DNA of 48,945 bases from assembly GCA_003008705.1 (NCBI GenBank), contig PDUO01000066.1, forward strand, positions 98,194 through 147,138. Reading direction: 5' to 3'. Positions 23,617-34,732 of the stretch are shown in pieces. A model generated the notes under the pieces. That model was given only the letters and a program-made list of their open reading frames with translations, did not search any database and was not told the origin of the DNA. Source of the DNA: Pezicula radicicola. Its lineage: Eukaryota > Ascomycota > Leotiomycetes > Helotiales > Dermateaceae. Every line of letters starts with the position of its first letter. Within the stretch, counting starts at the first letter, position 1. Made by a program: the position numbers and the translations under genes.

Positions 23617-25172
23617 ACAACTTGAAAGGCCGCAAATGAATTATATGCTCATGTCAAGAAACTATCTCGCGATTATAGACCAACGATCATTCCAGATCAG
23701 TGAACTAACAAGAGTATTCGTGCGGTAGGTTGTCTCGCGAACAAATATATACTCTGCGAGCACGACTCCGCGTTCCGTAATGTACACACTAGCTGCAAGT
23801 AGGACATCTATGTATAGTACTTTTGTTTCACAAACGCTCTGGTAACTGTGAAGGCTCGGCAGGGCAGTTGGGATGGTCTGACTCTGCTCTAAGTCCAAGG
23901 TGAAATAAAAAGGGTAGGAAAGACGGTGGATTCGACGACTGGTAGGAATTTTGTCATAATGCTAGTAGATACCTGGTTGTGAATCCGTCATAGCCAAGGT
24001 ATGCACCAACGAGATACTGGCTGGCGGCCGAAGACACCTCGAACCAGAGTTTCTATTTCCATACCATGAAAATTTAGCTTGATATTATCACCACAGCCGC
24101 AGTTTTGCCCAACGTGAGAGCTTTCGAGCCCTCTATTACATGCCCCAATCCACTTTCCATGATTGAACCCTGAGAATCATCCAGTGTGAATTTGCCCTAT
24201 ATAAGGAATACTAGACAACCCCCCTCCGGTAAGGCGAGAACGAGCTCGCTTTTCTCTGGTGCAACGACATATTCCTCTCACATCTTTCACCTTCGCTTGT
24301 GAACGGAGGCCCTCCAAAAGGGCGTGCCAGTCTGTTCTAGGCTTTTTCGTGCCTGCAGCAGGCATTGTGCGAAGGAGCTGGTTGCTACTCGTAGAATTTT
24401 CTCGACGTGACGATAGACAGCCTCGCTTTGATCAACCGGTACGCAAAATGTGGAGGAGTAGTGGACTTATACTCGTCGATGGAGCGGACGAACGATGGGC
24501 TGTAGTACCTGTGATGAAGCTATCCACTAATTACTGCTGATTTGAAGAAGAATAGGACGCTCTAAGTACTTCAGCATTGGTGGGTGCTTGTATAATAGGT
24601 CGATGAAGTGTGAAGAGGACGTCATGGCCTGTTTGAAATCAGTTAGATGTTGCGCAGAAGAATCTTTCGAAGAAATCTTCAGGTCACTCGGTCTTTTCCC
24701 TTTCTTTCGGCTTCTCGTTGTTCCTCGAGCTCCAGCTTACTGTCCTGTTTGTCAAGCTTACCTTCTTGCGCTTGGCTTAGCAGTTAGGGATAATTCAATG
24801 GTTTACAATGCACGTGATTAATACGTGGAGTAAGCTTATTGGCTGGATTCATTTGATCTTTTTTAATAGTGATCTGCCGTTGCTTAAAATTGTTTCTTTT
24901 CACCAAGTGTATATTGCTTCTAGCTAGTTGTTTGGAATACTCAAGATAAAGAGCACGGTATATGTACGTGTGACTGAGTACGTGAATTGAATACTAAGAG
25001 TTGAATTTAAGCCACTTGATCATGTATCATAACTCGTCAAGTTTGTTCCAACGAGAAGTCGACGAATAGCTGGTTTATTCTCTCTAATATTTCACAACAA
25101 TTCTCTCTCTCGTATTGACTCCATCCTTACCTTACCAGCGTCCCGCGTCCCTGTCCACGTTGTGTAGTTGAA
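23617..25172. other. Intergenic stretch, no supportable gene
   Basis: Short frames at 23662-23898 (-), 24177-24365 (-), 24259-24540 (+) and 24588-24821 (+) have no recognisable domains. The two plus-strand ones have fairly even composition and could be decayed exons, but nothing identifies them. Confidence 0.35.
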
Positions 25173-25886
25173 TTACTGTCGAGGCTGTGTATGATATGAT
25201 GTCCCGTGTCCGTCGACTTGACCTTGACGGCTACGGTCGTGACCAGCCCTAGTTTTGGCGTAGAATGCTCGGTCCTCTTCGTCAAGGCCGTGAACTTCGG
25301 TGAGGTACTGCTTGAACTGCCGTGTCATCTCGCAGACCTGTTCGAAGTCTTTCTGGTCGAGCGTTAGATGATCGGGTTTGAACCCGTCTAGTTTCTGGGA
25401 GAACCTGTATTCTGCGAGGGGCGACAGCTGTCTGGAAGGCTAGACGTGGAAACATGCGTCAGTATCTTGAATGCTGCTCTGAGGAATTCGACGTGAAAGA
25501 AATGATTAATACCGTTGCGGATTTCCCGCCCATTCCACTCCATCTTGCTGATCGCTTCATCTTCAAGGACATAAGTTTTGCTCGTCCAGTTATCATGAAG
25601 TCTTGTCGTTCGTCGCTGAGCTTATCGAAGAATTGGTTCCAGATCTTCTTCCGCTGATTTTCTCCTAGGTTGTCGTAGCGGATGATGACATGGATTCTTG
25701 AAATGAAGGCATCATCGAAATGGCCAACCCGGTTGGTGGTAAGAAACAGAATGCCTCGGTAATACTCGATGCATCGAAGGAAGACTGGATAAGAACATCC
25801 ATCAGCCACAAGCTCCCATATGAACTGATAAATAGGTCGCAGAGTGAAGGGTAGTGGCGGTGGAGGAAAGGGACTTTACCGGAGAC

Positions 25887-25929
25887 CAGGCTATTCCGCT
25901 TGAGATCAGGCTATTCCGCTTGAGATCAG
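25887..25929 (-). repeat. 20-bp perfect tandem duplication inside the AAA ATPase gene
   Basis: AGGCTATTCCGCTTGAGATC occurs twice in a row (25888-25907, 25908-25927). With a single copy the coding strand reads DLKRNSLVS into a donor site, and VFLRCIEYYRG follows the intron. Two copies shift the frame by +2. It lies just after Walker B. Confidence 0.92.
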
Positions 25930-26154
25930 TCATCTGTCTCTTCTCGAGGTAGACATCAGCCTCGTCGATCAGCATGACGGCGCCCCATTTCTCTGCGAGT
26001 CGGAACCGTTTGGAGAGTTGCTCCTCCATTTTGGCTTCGTCCGTTCCAATATCTCCGCAGGTCAAAGATAGCAGAGCCCTGTCGGTGCACTCCGCAATAC
26101 ATTCTGTGAGAGTCAGCATAGACATCGGGAGGTATTAAAGAAAGGTCAACTTGC

Positions 26155-26161
26155 CTGCAGT
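26155..26161 (-). other. Predicted 7-nt micro-exon with a GC-AG downstream intron
   Basis: On the minus strand Walker A ends GVGKTY at 26232. A GT-AG intron (26231-26162, GTAAGG...CAACAG) follows, then ACTGCAG, then a GC-AG intron (26154-26104, GCAAGT...CACAG). Only this model yields GKTYTAECIAECTDR in one frame. Reading through gives a stop, and skipping the seven bases shifts the frame. The donor AG|GCAAGT is the usual context for GC-AG introns. This is inferred from sequence and the expected protein. Confidence 0.6.
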
Positions 26162-28320
26162 CTGTTGATATAAGATTAGTATACTATTGTCCAATAAATG
26201 TATACTTGTTCGGTGGTTAACAGGGCCTTACATAAGTTTTGCCAACACCAGGGCTTCCATGGAGCAGGAAGATCTGTCCTTCGCCCTTGTTCTTAATGAA
26301 ATCGTCCCCCCAGGGTTTGGCGGGTCCTTTTGCAGAGTTCGGAACGAACCTCCGGACAAGGGCTTTGATCATTTCCAGCTTCTTGGTAGGTATGACCAAA
26401 CTATCAATAGCCTTCAAGTTCACTTGTGGGGGAAGGCAATAAGCGACGTCAAGCATCTCTGTTTCACATTAGTCGATTAACAAGGGATATCATGTCAGGC
26501 TTGGCGTTTACCCCATGTCCTTGACTTCAAAACAAAGCCGTACAGCAATCGATTGCAGAGGAGGTATCGATGTCGTGGGCCATCTTTTGCTCCTTGGAGT
26601 TCAGGCTCCTGGAGTTCGAGATTCTTTTCCACCTTGGGGTCAAGGAGATCGTAGCAAGCCCATCGGAAGCCGGTAGGAGGGTGCGGCCGGCATCCATGAC
26701 ATCCCTCGCACGGGCACTTGGCTAGCCCTTTGCCTATATCATCGATGTAAACATCGGGTACTTCCTCGGGATTCTGGGAGTAGTAGGACGACGTGTCGAC
26801 ATATACGCGGCCCTCGAACTAGCAACAGTTATTAGACTTTGGCAATTATATTGGAAATCATCGTGGGTGCGCACCTGTCTTTTAGAAGCGTCCATGAACT
26901 CACCCGAGTAATATTTTTGCCCTCCGCGAAGGAGTTCATACCATCGTTTACCATGTTCTTCCAGTCTTCTTCGTGTCTTGCCGCCATCCTCTTTGTCGAC
27001 GAACTCGCATGGGAAGATCTTGAGCGAAGTGACGGCTCGTTCCCCGTCGAAGTGTGGGATGGTGACAGACCTAGCGCTTCTTCCAACAAAGCGACCATCG
27101 AAATCAAGGTTCCACACGTCGATGACATATGATCCGAGCCGCAGAGGAGAGGTGGAAAGGATGGCATTGTCCACCGTCACGGATTGGACGACATGGGCAG
27201 ACAGCTGCCCACCCGATTCGAAGTACACAGTACTTCCAGGCTTGAAGAGCAGTCAGAGCATTCGAAAAGTGCAAGCATTTCTCGCATGCCGAGCCTCTTC
27301 ATCCTTGATTCTCTCTTTGTAGACGGACTCCTTGACGAAGTCAAGAAGCATGCCAAGATGTTCGAAGGCTTCCTCGTCGCAAGTCGGGTGAGTGCCGGCC
27401 ACGCCCGCTTGATATGGGGAACCCTGGTGCGAGGCATCCACCTCACTAAATGTCCCTCGGAAGGCCTCGAGCTCCTTAAGATGATGGGCGATCAGCGTGA
27501 ACGGCTCTTCCAGCTCCATGAACTCGCCTCCAAGGATCACCGATGGGTAGTACGAGACAACGGTGGCGATAGCCTTGATGAGGGCACTCGAAAGAATGGT
27601 CAACGTCGTAGTGTACACATTGATAGCTATGTTGGGATTATTCATTATGCCGGTCTCGAGCAGACGTTGTGACCCGCTCCTTAGGCGGTATTCTTTAGAG
27701 GGTACTGATGTTTTTAGTACTGTGACGACTTCGAAGACGGAGCGCTGTGTGGCAATGCCCTTTCTAGCGACAGCAAGGTCGAACGGCCCCGGCCAGGATA
27801 CAATGCCGATGCTGTTGTCACCGGAATCTCTGTACTCGATGGAGTAAGACACAGTCTGCTCGCTATTATCGGCCTTGTCTTCATCCTCGTCTTCGTCCTT
27901 CTGGACATCAGGGTCGTGCCTTCATCGGACGAGGTTGGTTCCAAGTTCTTGGTGATCAGGTCTTGGTGGCATCTTGGGCAAGTACTGATGCCGAAGTCGA
28001 CAAGGCTCGAGTGAAATCGTCCATTCCTCGGGCAGTACAGAGACGCTGAGGACGTCCAACCCTTTTCCGGCTTTCCCTCTTCGTTACTCTCGTCCTTGGC
28101 CTCGTCTTTAGCCTCTGTCCTCTCCTTGCCTGGATCTTTGGGAACATCTTTCGACTCCTCTACTGGGACTTCATGAAGTCTTGGTAGAGCTCTCAGTGTG
28201 CTCATCGTCGACACCAACGAAAGGAGCCGTCGGGGTCGCAGTGGCTTCACCATTCATAGAATCATTCGTAGCAGTGGTTGTTTTCTCCCTGGAAGGGACT
28301 TGCGGATCTTCGACCGTCAT

Positions 28321-29073
28321 CTTCTGTTGGTGGGAATAGTCCTCCTGAAATGTCTGAAATGAAAGGCAGGATGTGGTGTTCACTATGTAGGGATGTGACG
28401 GAATCTAGACTCCCAACGACAGTTAAGTTGGCTGGAATTGCAAAGTACAAGCGGTGACAACAACGAGTATTGAAAGGGATTCTTGGTCGAGGGGACCTGC
28501 TAACTTGGCCTGGTTGCTGGACCATTGCGAGAACTCGGTCCCAGAAATATTGAAACAACCACCCCCGTCCCCTCAGAGCAGACAGCGCCGCAGGGCCTCA
28601 CCTCCTGTATATCCTTTCGCTGTTGTCTAGGTGGCATACCCAACCTCAGCTCGTAGGACAGCTCAAGATGCGCTACGCAGCCTCACTTGCTTGTGTATCT
28701 AACTTGTCAGCATTTCCTTATTACAAAAGCCTAGTGCTGCATGATTTTCAGCTCCTGCAGCCCAGCTTTCCCTATTTGTGTAAGAATTGCGAATTGTGCT
28801 TATTCTGCTGGAATTTGCACTTGTATGCTCGGACACCCCTTGCTCTGGCTTCGTTTGTACTACCATACTGTTCACAAGCCTCTGCTCGAGCTCGTCTCTG
28901 TCCTATTATTTTAATGTCAATTTACTGGCACTCCTAAGCCTTAGATTGATTTGTTTTGCCACACGCTTTCATCAATCCCTCTTACCGAGTCGTCGCCGGG
29001 TCTCTTATCTTGACTTCCATCTCCAATAATAGTGACCGACTAGCGACTTGGCTTTTCCGCTGCAGCTGGGCGT
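28321..29073. promoter_or_regulatory. Shared upstream region of the AAA ATPase and DUF7708 genes
   Basis: 753 bp lie between two divergent start codons. Short frames in it (for example 28623-28937) are Leu/Cys-rich and not convincing. A second AAA start further upstream (MNTTSCLSFQ, ATG at 28381-28383, same frame) is possible. Confidence 0.35.
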
Positions 29074-31390
29074 ATGTCTAGCTGTCTTGGTAACAGAATT
29101 GCACAGTTGTCTGCAAGCAGTGGTGACATCCTCCTTCAACCGACAGTCAGGAGGCTTGAAGAACTTGCCCAGCTCCCAGACCCAGTTGAAATCCTTCTCT
29201 TTCGAGCATTGCTTCGCACTATGAGCGAAGCAAATGTGAGGCCGAAGATCACACCACTAGTCTGTCAGTACAGCATCAAAGCGGAGCAAGAGATGCCCGA
29301 TAATACACTTTCCCAAGCACTGGGCTCGGAAGTAATGAAGTAGGACGAAGAGGAAAAGAAAGCTGAGCAACAAGTCCATGATTGGAAGAGGTGGCTCCAG
29401 TTTGGAGAAACTCCAAGGTAACTAGGTGATGTATCAGTATTGAAAGCGATCCAAGATAATGGTGTAAAGCAATACTGCTATCAACCCTTTGGAGGATCGG
29501 CGCAAGGAAGTAGTAGAGCTATGGCAAACTTTCGGCTACCTCTTTCCAAGCGAAGGAGAGTCTAGTCAGTCCCCCGACAGCGTCCCGACAACTACAGCCC
29601 TATATAAAGCAGTCGAGTATATACGGGATACATAGGACGCCAAGAAGGAAAAGGGGTTTAGTAAAGCGAAAGATCGCTTCTTTGATTTCTTGAGAGCCAT
29701 AGATGATCACTCATATCACTTCAAGTTCATCCTAACTAGGGATAAATACATTAGTCTCATCACAGGAGTTATATCTTTGATTGTCAAGGTAAGATATTAC
29801 TCTGGATTTCTAGGTATTCTGGGCTGACACTGAAGCTACTGTACAGGTATCAGTGAACTACAAGAATATCGCTGATAGCTTCTCTTTGGCCCTCGTAGAG
29901 ATAAGCAGTGATCTGAGATTCGTCTAGAAAAAGACCGAGATCTTCGATAGCCCTTATATAAGGAAACTTTTAGTTGAGCTATATATAAAAGTCTTCAAGT
30001 TTCTTTACTATACTATGTCTTGGTTCACGAATCGGATACAAAGACTTTAAGCAGTATTGAAAAAGAATTTCTATGACAGTACGGTCAAGGCAATAGTGGA
30101 GGGGATACAGAAAACAGTCAAGAGAGTTCAAGACGAGGCTGTACACATCACAGAAGGCTAAATCAATAACTTCGGTGACGACCTCAAAGACATTAAGAAG
30201 TAACTTAAGGGTTTGTGTAGGCAAGTCGGGAGCACGGATGGACACTCCAAGGAAGCACTCGAACAACTTGGGAGTTTGGAGCGCCAGAGGTTTAGTCTTC
30301 AGATCATGGGAAATGAGAATCGCAGTGACAACCTCAAGTAGATCGACCAAAAGCTCGACAATCTCGAGGAGGCTTAGGAATTTTGTCGGTCCAAACTCTG
30401 GAAGCTGTCGAAGAACATGTCTCATACAGTAAATCTATCTACTGGTTTACAAGTCAAAGAATACATTTTAACTAAGTGAAAAAATTGTAGATCGTATATT
30501 ACACAAGGTAACTCTACTTAAAATTGATTATTCTAAGTCGAGCTCTGCTGAAGAGGAAGAGGATACCAATGGTATCTCGGATGATCGTAAGGATCCACCC
30601 ATTACTATACCGCGGTAAAACATTGGGATCATACTGACTTCACGCTATAGACTCCGACCAGCTATATACACGGTATGAAATTCAGGAGCTCTCGCGTTCC
30701 TTCGCCATATACATCGAAGATGGCAGGGAAGAGATTTCCAATGGGCTTAGAGGGGTTTCGGGGCTACTTCTACTAGATGAAATCCTGATTGAGATATAGA
30801 AGTGGATCAAGGCGCCTGAGTCGAGGATAATATAGGTTGAGGGTATCCTATCTACCTTCTATGGGTCCGACCTATCCCTTACGGCGATATACCTTTACGC
30901 CATCAGTATAAGTGGAGGTATACCTTGTATATCCTATTTTTGCAAGCAACGTTACAGCTTCGCGTCAGCAGCTCAACCCCCCATGCCTCAGAGAGAGGCC
31001 GCGGTAGTGGCTTTACTATACTCGATCATCTCTCAGCTCGCTCACCTCCTGCCGACCGAGTTCGAGGCAACCGAAGGGCTCGACGAAAGTAAGTTTCGAC
31101 TCCTGGATGGAAGTATAGACAATGTACCTATAGCTTTACAGTTGATCCAGGCCCTCATGGCTTATACACCGCTATCGCTGATTTAGGCCTTGGACGGACT
31201 TCAGCTTGCAGAGAATGAGGATACTTTTCCTCATATAGTAAGGTTAATTGATATTCTTCGGGATCAGGAGAATAAACAAGTCTCTAAAGTGTGCTTCACC
31301 ACCGATAGCAACAGCCTGGTTCTGATGAGGGCCATAAATATATTTGAGCGAGTTGATGCTTCCAGGATATCACAGGGGAGACGTGGGTAG
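29074..31390 (+). pseudogene. DUF7708-type N-terminus with NTPase/NACHT-like region, many stops
   Basis: The frame begins MSSCLGNRIAQLSASSGDIL. The DUF7708-like part reads AKDRFFDFLRAIDDHSYHF, then ILTRDKYISLITGVISLIVK. A clean GT-AG intron at 29789-29846 interrupts it, then VSVNYKNIADSFSLALVEIS and LLVELYIKVFKFLY. A long charged helical stretch resembles a coiled coil (LGSLERQRF, IDQKLDNLEEA). A second domain reads IKAPESRII*VEGILSTFYG, then AAVVALLYSIISQLAHLLP and a Walker-B-like LSLI*ALDGLQLAENED. It ends near ISQGRRG. At least ten in-frame TAG, TAA or TGA codons occur, several where Trp is expected (RDT*DAKKEKG, LSLI*ALDGLQ). DUF7708 is often found at the front of fungal NACHT- or ankyrin-type signalling proteins. 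I see no full Walker A. There are no repeats at the C-terminus. Confidence 0.7.
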
Positions 31391-31976
31391 CTTTTGAGGG
31401 GCGGGTCTGATATTAATGAACTAAGAGGCCCTTTGGGGAGAGGAAGCTACTGGTGATTATTGCTAGTTTATATACTCTTAATCTGATTTCTTGATTCCTG
31501 TCTTCCTAAACTCCATTCATTCACGTTGATCGGAAAGTATATACACGGTGGGGGGTATAGTACTGGGTTTGTGCCTAGAAATTCAAGCTATATACAGTAT
31601 ATTACTCGAGTACGTGATTTCAGGTATTTATATGAAGGTCACGACAAAAAGTCATAGGAATCGGTTATAGGCTGGTTAATGTCCCGGAAATAAAAGTTTA
31701 GCGATAGGCTATAGGCTAGGCAGTAGACTATAGGCTACACTCCCTTATTTCCGGGGGGAAGAAGCCTATAGTACAGCCCTACAAAACAACCTTTATAGGC
31801 TGCTTAAGAGTGCTCGTTGCCTAGCTACAGCGTATAAATTAGCGAATATAAGGCACTATATAATAATTTCTATAACTTTTTATTATAGATAGATATTAAC
31901 TAATAAGTTCTTAAGCCTTTCTTTAATTACTATTTAAGAGATAAGTAATAACTATATTAGGATAATCTATATACAC
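31391..31976. other. Intergenic stretch with a hairpin and repeated TAGGCTATAGGCT phrases
   Basis: Contains the hairpin listed at 31681-31757 and several copies of ATAGGCT on both sides. From about 31830 to 31976 the sequence is AT-rich. No gene is seen. Confidence 0.45.
31681..31757. repeat. Inverted repeat, 77 bp, enclosing TAGGCT units
   Basis: CCCGGAAATAA at the left pairs with TTATTTCCGGG at the right. The loop holds GATAGGCTATAGGCTAGG and GACTATAGGCTAC. It may be part of an old MITE whose outer ends I could not define. Confidence 0.6.
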
Positions 31977-33439
31977 TTAGTTTACAAAGACACCCGCCAT
32001 ACCTATACCCTGAAATATATTGTCAGATTTAAAAGCAAATGTTATTTATTTAAGAAAAACTTACAGTTCTAACATACATAGACGTAACTACTACCCTTTC
32101 CTTCCTGCGTCTAAGTTCTGACAAAGCAGTAACAACTTGACGTACGCCTGTACATGCAAGCGGGTGTCTAATTGCGCTGTGAACTGTTAGTGTATTTAAT
32201 GAATTAAAACAACTAGCAGGACTATTACTCACATCGCACCGCCTCTTACATTTACCTTGCGGAGATCTAAGCCTAGCTCTTTGACGCAGTAGACGTACTA
32301 TTGCAAGTCATCAGAAGCTTCTTAAATTAAAGATTTATCCTTATTAGGCGTACCATAGATGTAAATGCCTCGTTGATCGCAAAGACATTTACGTCATCTT
32401 TTTCTAAGCCGACCTTTTTCAGGACCTTGGGGATTATATAAACTGGTGAGATTCCCATGATACGTGGCTCCATTGCAACAACAGTACTCAGAACATACTT
32501 TCCGATGATAATTTGACCCAATGTTTCTGCTGTGCTTCGCTTCATCATAAGTAACCCAGCCGCTCCGTCCGCAAGTTTAGACGCATTCCCTCCTGTAGTT
32601 GTAGCTCCCCAGTGAGGCAAAGCAGCCTTTACTTTTGCCAATGCCTCGTAGGTGGTGCCATACCTAATTAATTTATCTTTTTCGACTGTAACTATTACTG
32701 TTTCCTCCGTCTTTGGGTCGATCCATTTTATTGTGACTGGGATGATCTCATCTTTAAACCACCCTTCTCTTTCGGTCTTTTCGGCTTGGTTATTGGAGTA
32801 GGCGGCGAATCGGTCCTAGTCCTCACGATGTACATTGAAATCCTGAGAAACATTTTCTAAAGTCCAGCCCATTGGTTCGAGATTATCCTTCGTAATCTGC
32901 TTGTTCAAAACAACTTCACTTACAGCAGGGATATTGGAATCACAAGTACTCATGCTTTCTACACCAAGAGCAATGCCAACACCAATCGCCCCGATTTTGA
33001 TACTGCTCGCGACGTTTTGTATTGGTTGAAGTCTAGAAGAGTAAAAACGGCTTGCTATACTGACTGCTGTAGTGATGGGGAAACCAGCAGCTACAATGGC
33101 TGCTCGAGCTCTATAACCAGGTTTAGCAGAAAGAACATTTCCTAAGTAGATGTCTTCAACAAGGTGGGGGTCGATTCCGGATTTTTCCCTGATGGCTTGG
33201 ACCTCTGTCGGAGTATCCTTAAATTTCCCAGTCGGAGATTTCGCGACGGGTGTCCGCAAAGTACATGTTATCACCTTTTAATATGTTTAGTAGACGCACA
33301 CGGTGAGAGAAAGCTTGAGACTTACAATATCATCAGCATGTTTTTCTAGAACCTTTTCCAGGCGGTGTGATGATGCAGAAGACCTGGTATTGGTACTAAT
33401 ATGGCCTACGACGGCTGCTAAACGGCTTTGGGCGCTCAT
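31977..33439 (-). pseudogene. Peroxisomal 3-ketoacyl-CoA thiolase, both catalytic Cys changed to Tyr
   Basis: A thiolase of fatty-acid beta-oxidation, cleaving 3-ketoacyl-CoA with CoA. Five exons (33439-33326, 33274-32354, 32297-32233, 32176-32065, 32009-31977) with four GT-AG introns give exactly 415 codons including the stop, the normal length. Residues 5-13, RLAAVVGHI, fit a PTS2 peroxisome signal except for the last residue. Landmarks are VITCTLRTPVAKSPTGKFKD, GIALGVESMS, ATTTGGNASKLADGAAG, MGISPVYIIPKVL, INEAFTSM and AIRHPLACTGVRQ. There is one nonsense codon, TAG at 32816-32818 (HRED*DRFAAYS, likely CAG). The acyl-accepting Cys is Tyr at residue 116 (SRFYSSRLQ), and the second catalytic Cys is Tyr near residue 401 (TSMYVRTG). 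Both fit TGC/TGT to TAC/TAT. The Gly before the active His is Arg. The gene is head-to-head with the alpha/beta hydrolase. Confidence 0.92.
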
Positions 33440-33859
33440 GATTACTGCTGTTCAAATCGACAGAAATCAACCTGGTTTTGTGAAGGAATTGCGGAAGGAA
33501 TGATTTATAGACTATATATGACAGAGTGCTTGTTGAGTTTTAACAAAGGTTTCTATCCACCTCACACCGAGGTCCGCGAGCGTTTCGGATAGTGACCCAT
33601 ATTTTCCACCTTGTCGGGGTGTCTAATGTCCATCACGGAACAGGAAAGTAAACCAACACGCGCACCCTCTTCTCAGTGCCTCATATGTGCGTTTGGGGCC
33701 ATGTGTTAAAGGCTCTCCGTGTCTTTCGTAGCCTTCCTTATATCTGAAGTCATCTTTGGGTGGTATTCATTCTGACAAAAGACTTCCCTTTCGTGACTAT
33801 TGCAGCACGGTCTTACACTGCTAAAGTGTCGACGCATCAAAAGTGTCTACCCTACAACG
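33440..33859. promoter_or_regulatory. Shared upstream region of the thiolase and alpha/beta hydrolase genes
   Basis: 420 bp separate the divergent starts. On the thiolase side a TATA-like phrase (CATATATAGTCTATAAATC on the minus strand) lies at about 33503-33521, some 65-80 bp before the start codon. No open gene is present. Confidence 0.5.
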
Positions 33860-34732
33860 ATGTCTGTATACTACGTCGTCGAATACACCTTATCGTGTTA
33901 GTATGTTCGGGAATACCCTCGAGCCTTGGGTAGTTCTCAAGAGAGTGTTTTAAGACTGGTTGTCAAGCAGTACATTCTCAAGGATAGCACGAATCCACAG
34001 CCAGGAGACGTGACTATTCTTGCCGCCTATGCAACCGGTTTTGTTAAAGAACTGTACGAACCATTATAGGAAGGTATCCTGGCCAGATCAAAACAGCAGG
34101 GTTTCGGAATCAGGGGCATTTGGATGTAGATACAGTACACCAAGGACAGAGTAGTGTACTCAATGAAGAACTACTAGGAAATGATCCATCTTGGTTTGAC
34201 CTTTCCCGAGATTTGCTCTACACTTGGTGAATACCTTTCGGGACGAAATGCCACGTCCAATAGTGGGATTTGGTCATTCTGGAGGCGGTAATAGCATCAC
34301 AAACCTTGCTTACATCCATCCTCGACTCTTTACAACTCTCATTTTGATAGAGCCTATTATCTACGCCTTCCCACTCACCCTCCCACAGTCTAACACAAGT
34401 CCGGCTCGATTATCGACCTTCCGCCGCGATGTATGGCCTTCAAGGGAGCATGCCGCAAAATCATTCAGAGCGAACAAGTTTTATTAGAAATGGGATCCTC
34501 GGGTTTTGGATCGCTGGATTTACCATAGCCTTCGAGATCTACCTACGCTCCTTTACCTAGATAGACCGCAACCTGGAGTCACAACACTAGTTACACTGAA
34601 GACTACCGCCGCTCAGGAAGTTTTCACAAACTTTCGACCCAATTTTGAAGGTTATGGATGCAACGGCAAACCCATCAACCGAACTTCTCATGCAGACTTA
34701 GATCCGAAGTCACCTGTATTGTACCTGTTTAT

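Larger units (their letters stand above)
25173..28320 (-). pseudogene. DUF7025-type AAA ATPase, broken by shifts, a stop and a 20-bp duplication
   Basis: A large fungal AAA+ protein. Start MTVEDPQVPSREK; an acidic/basic low-complexity region (VPVEESKDVPKDPGKE) follows, then a Cys-containing stretch (CPRNGRFHSS...CPRCHQDL). The DUF7025-like region has LLFKPGSTVYF, RSVTIPHFDGER and FPCEFVDKEDG. After an insert (CPCEGCHGCRPH) come YGFVLKSRTW, Walker A HGSPGVGKT, Walker B AVMLIDEAD, LTTNRVGHFDDAF and the sensor-2-like GREIRNAFQTAVA. It ends TSYHTQPRQ. Introns are visible, including 25512-25440 and the pair around a 7-nt exon at 26161-26155. Breaks are shifts near 28175, 27920, 26560 and 25418-25421 (extra G in a G-run), TGA at 27253-27255 (ML*LLFKPG, likely Trp) and a 20-bp tandem duplication at 25887-25929. 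ATP-binding motifs survive. The cellular role of this family is not established. It is head-to-head with the DUF7708 gene. Confidence 0.85.

Noticed and set aside
27184..27672. Plus-strand open frame of 162 codons
   Set aside because: Shadow of the AAA ATPase gene, whose minus-strand frame matches the DUF7025 region.
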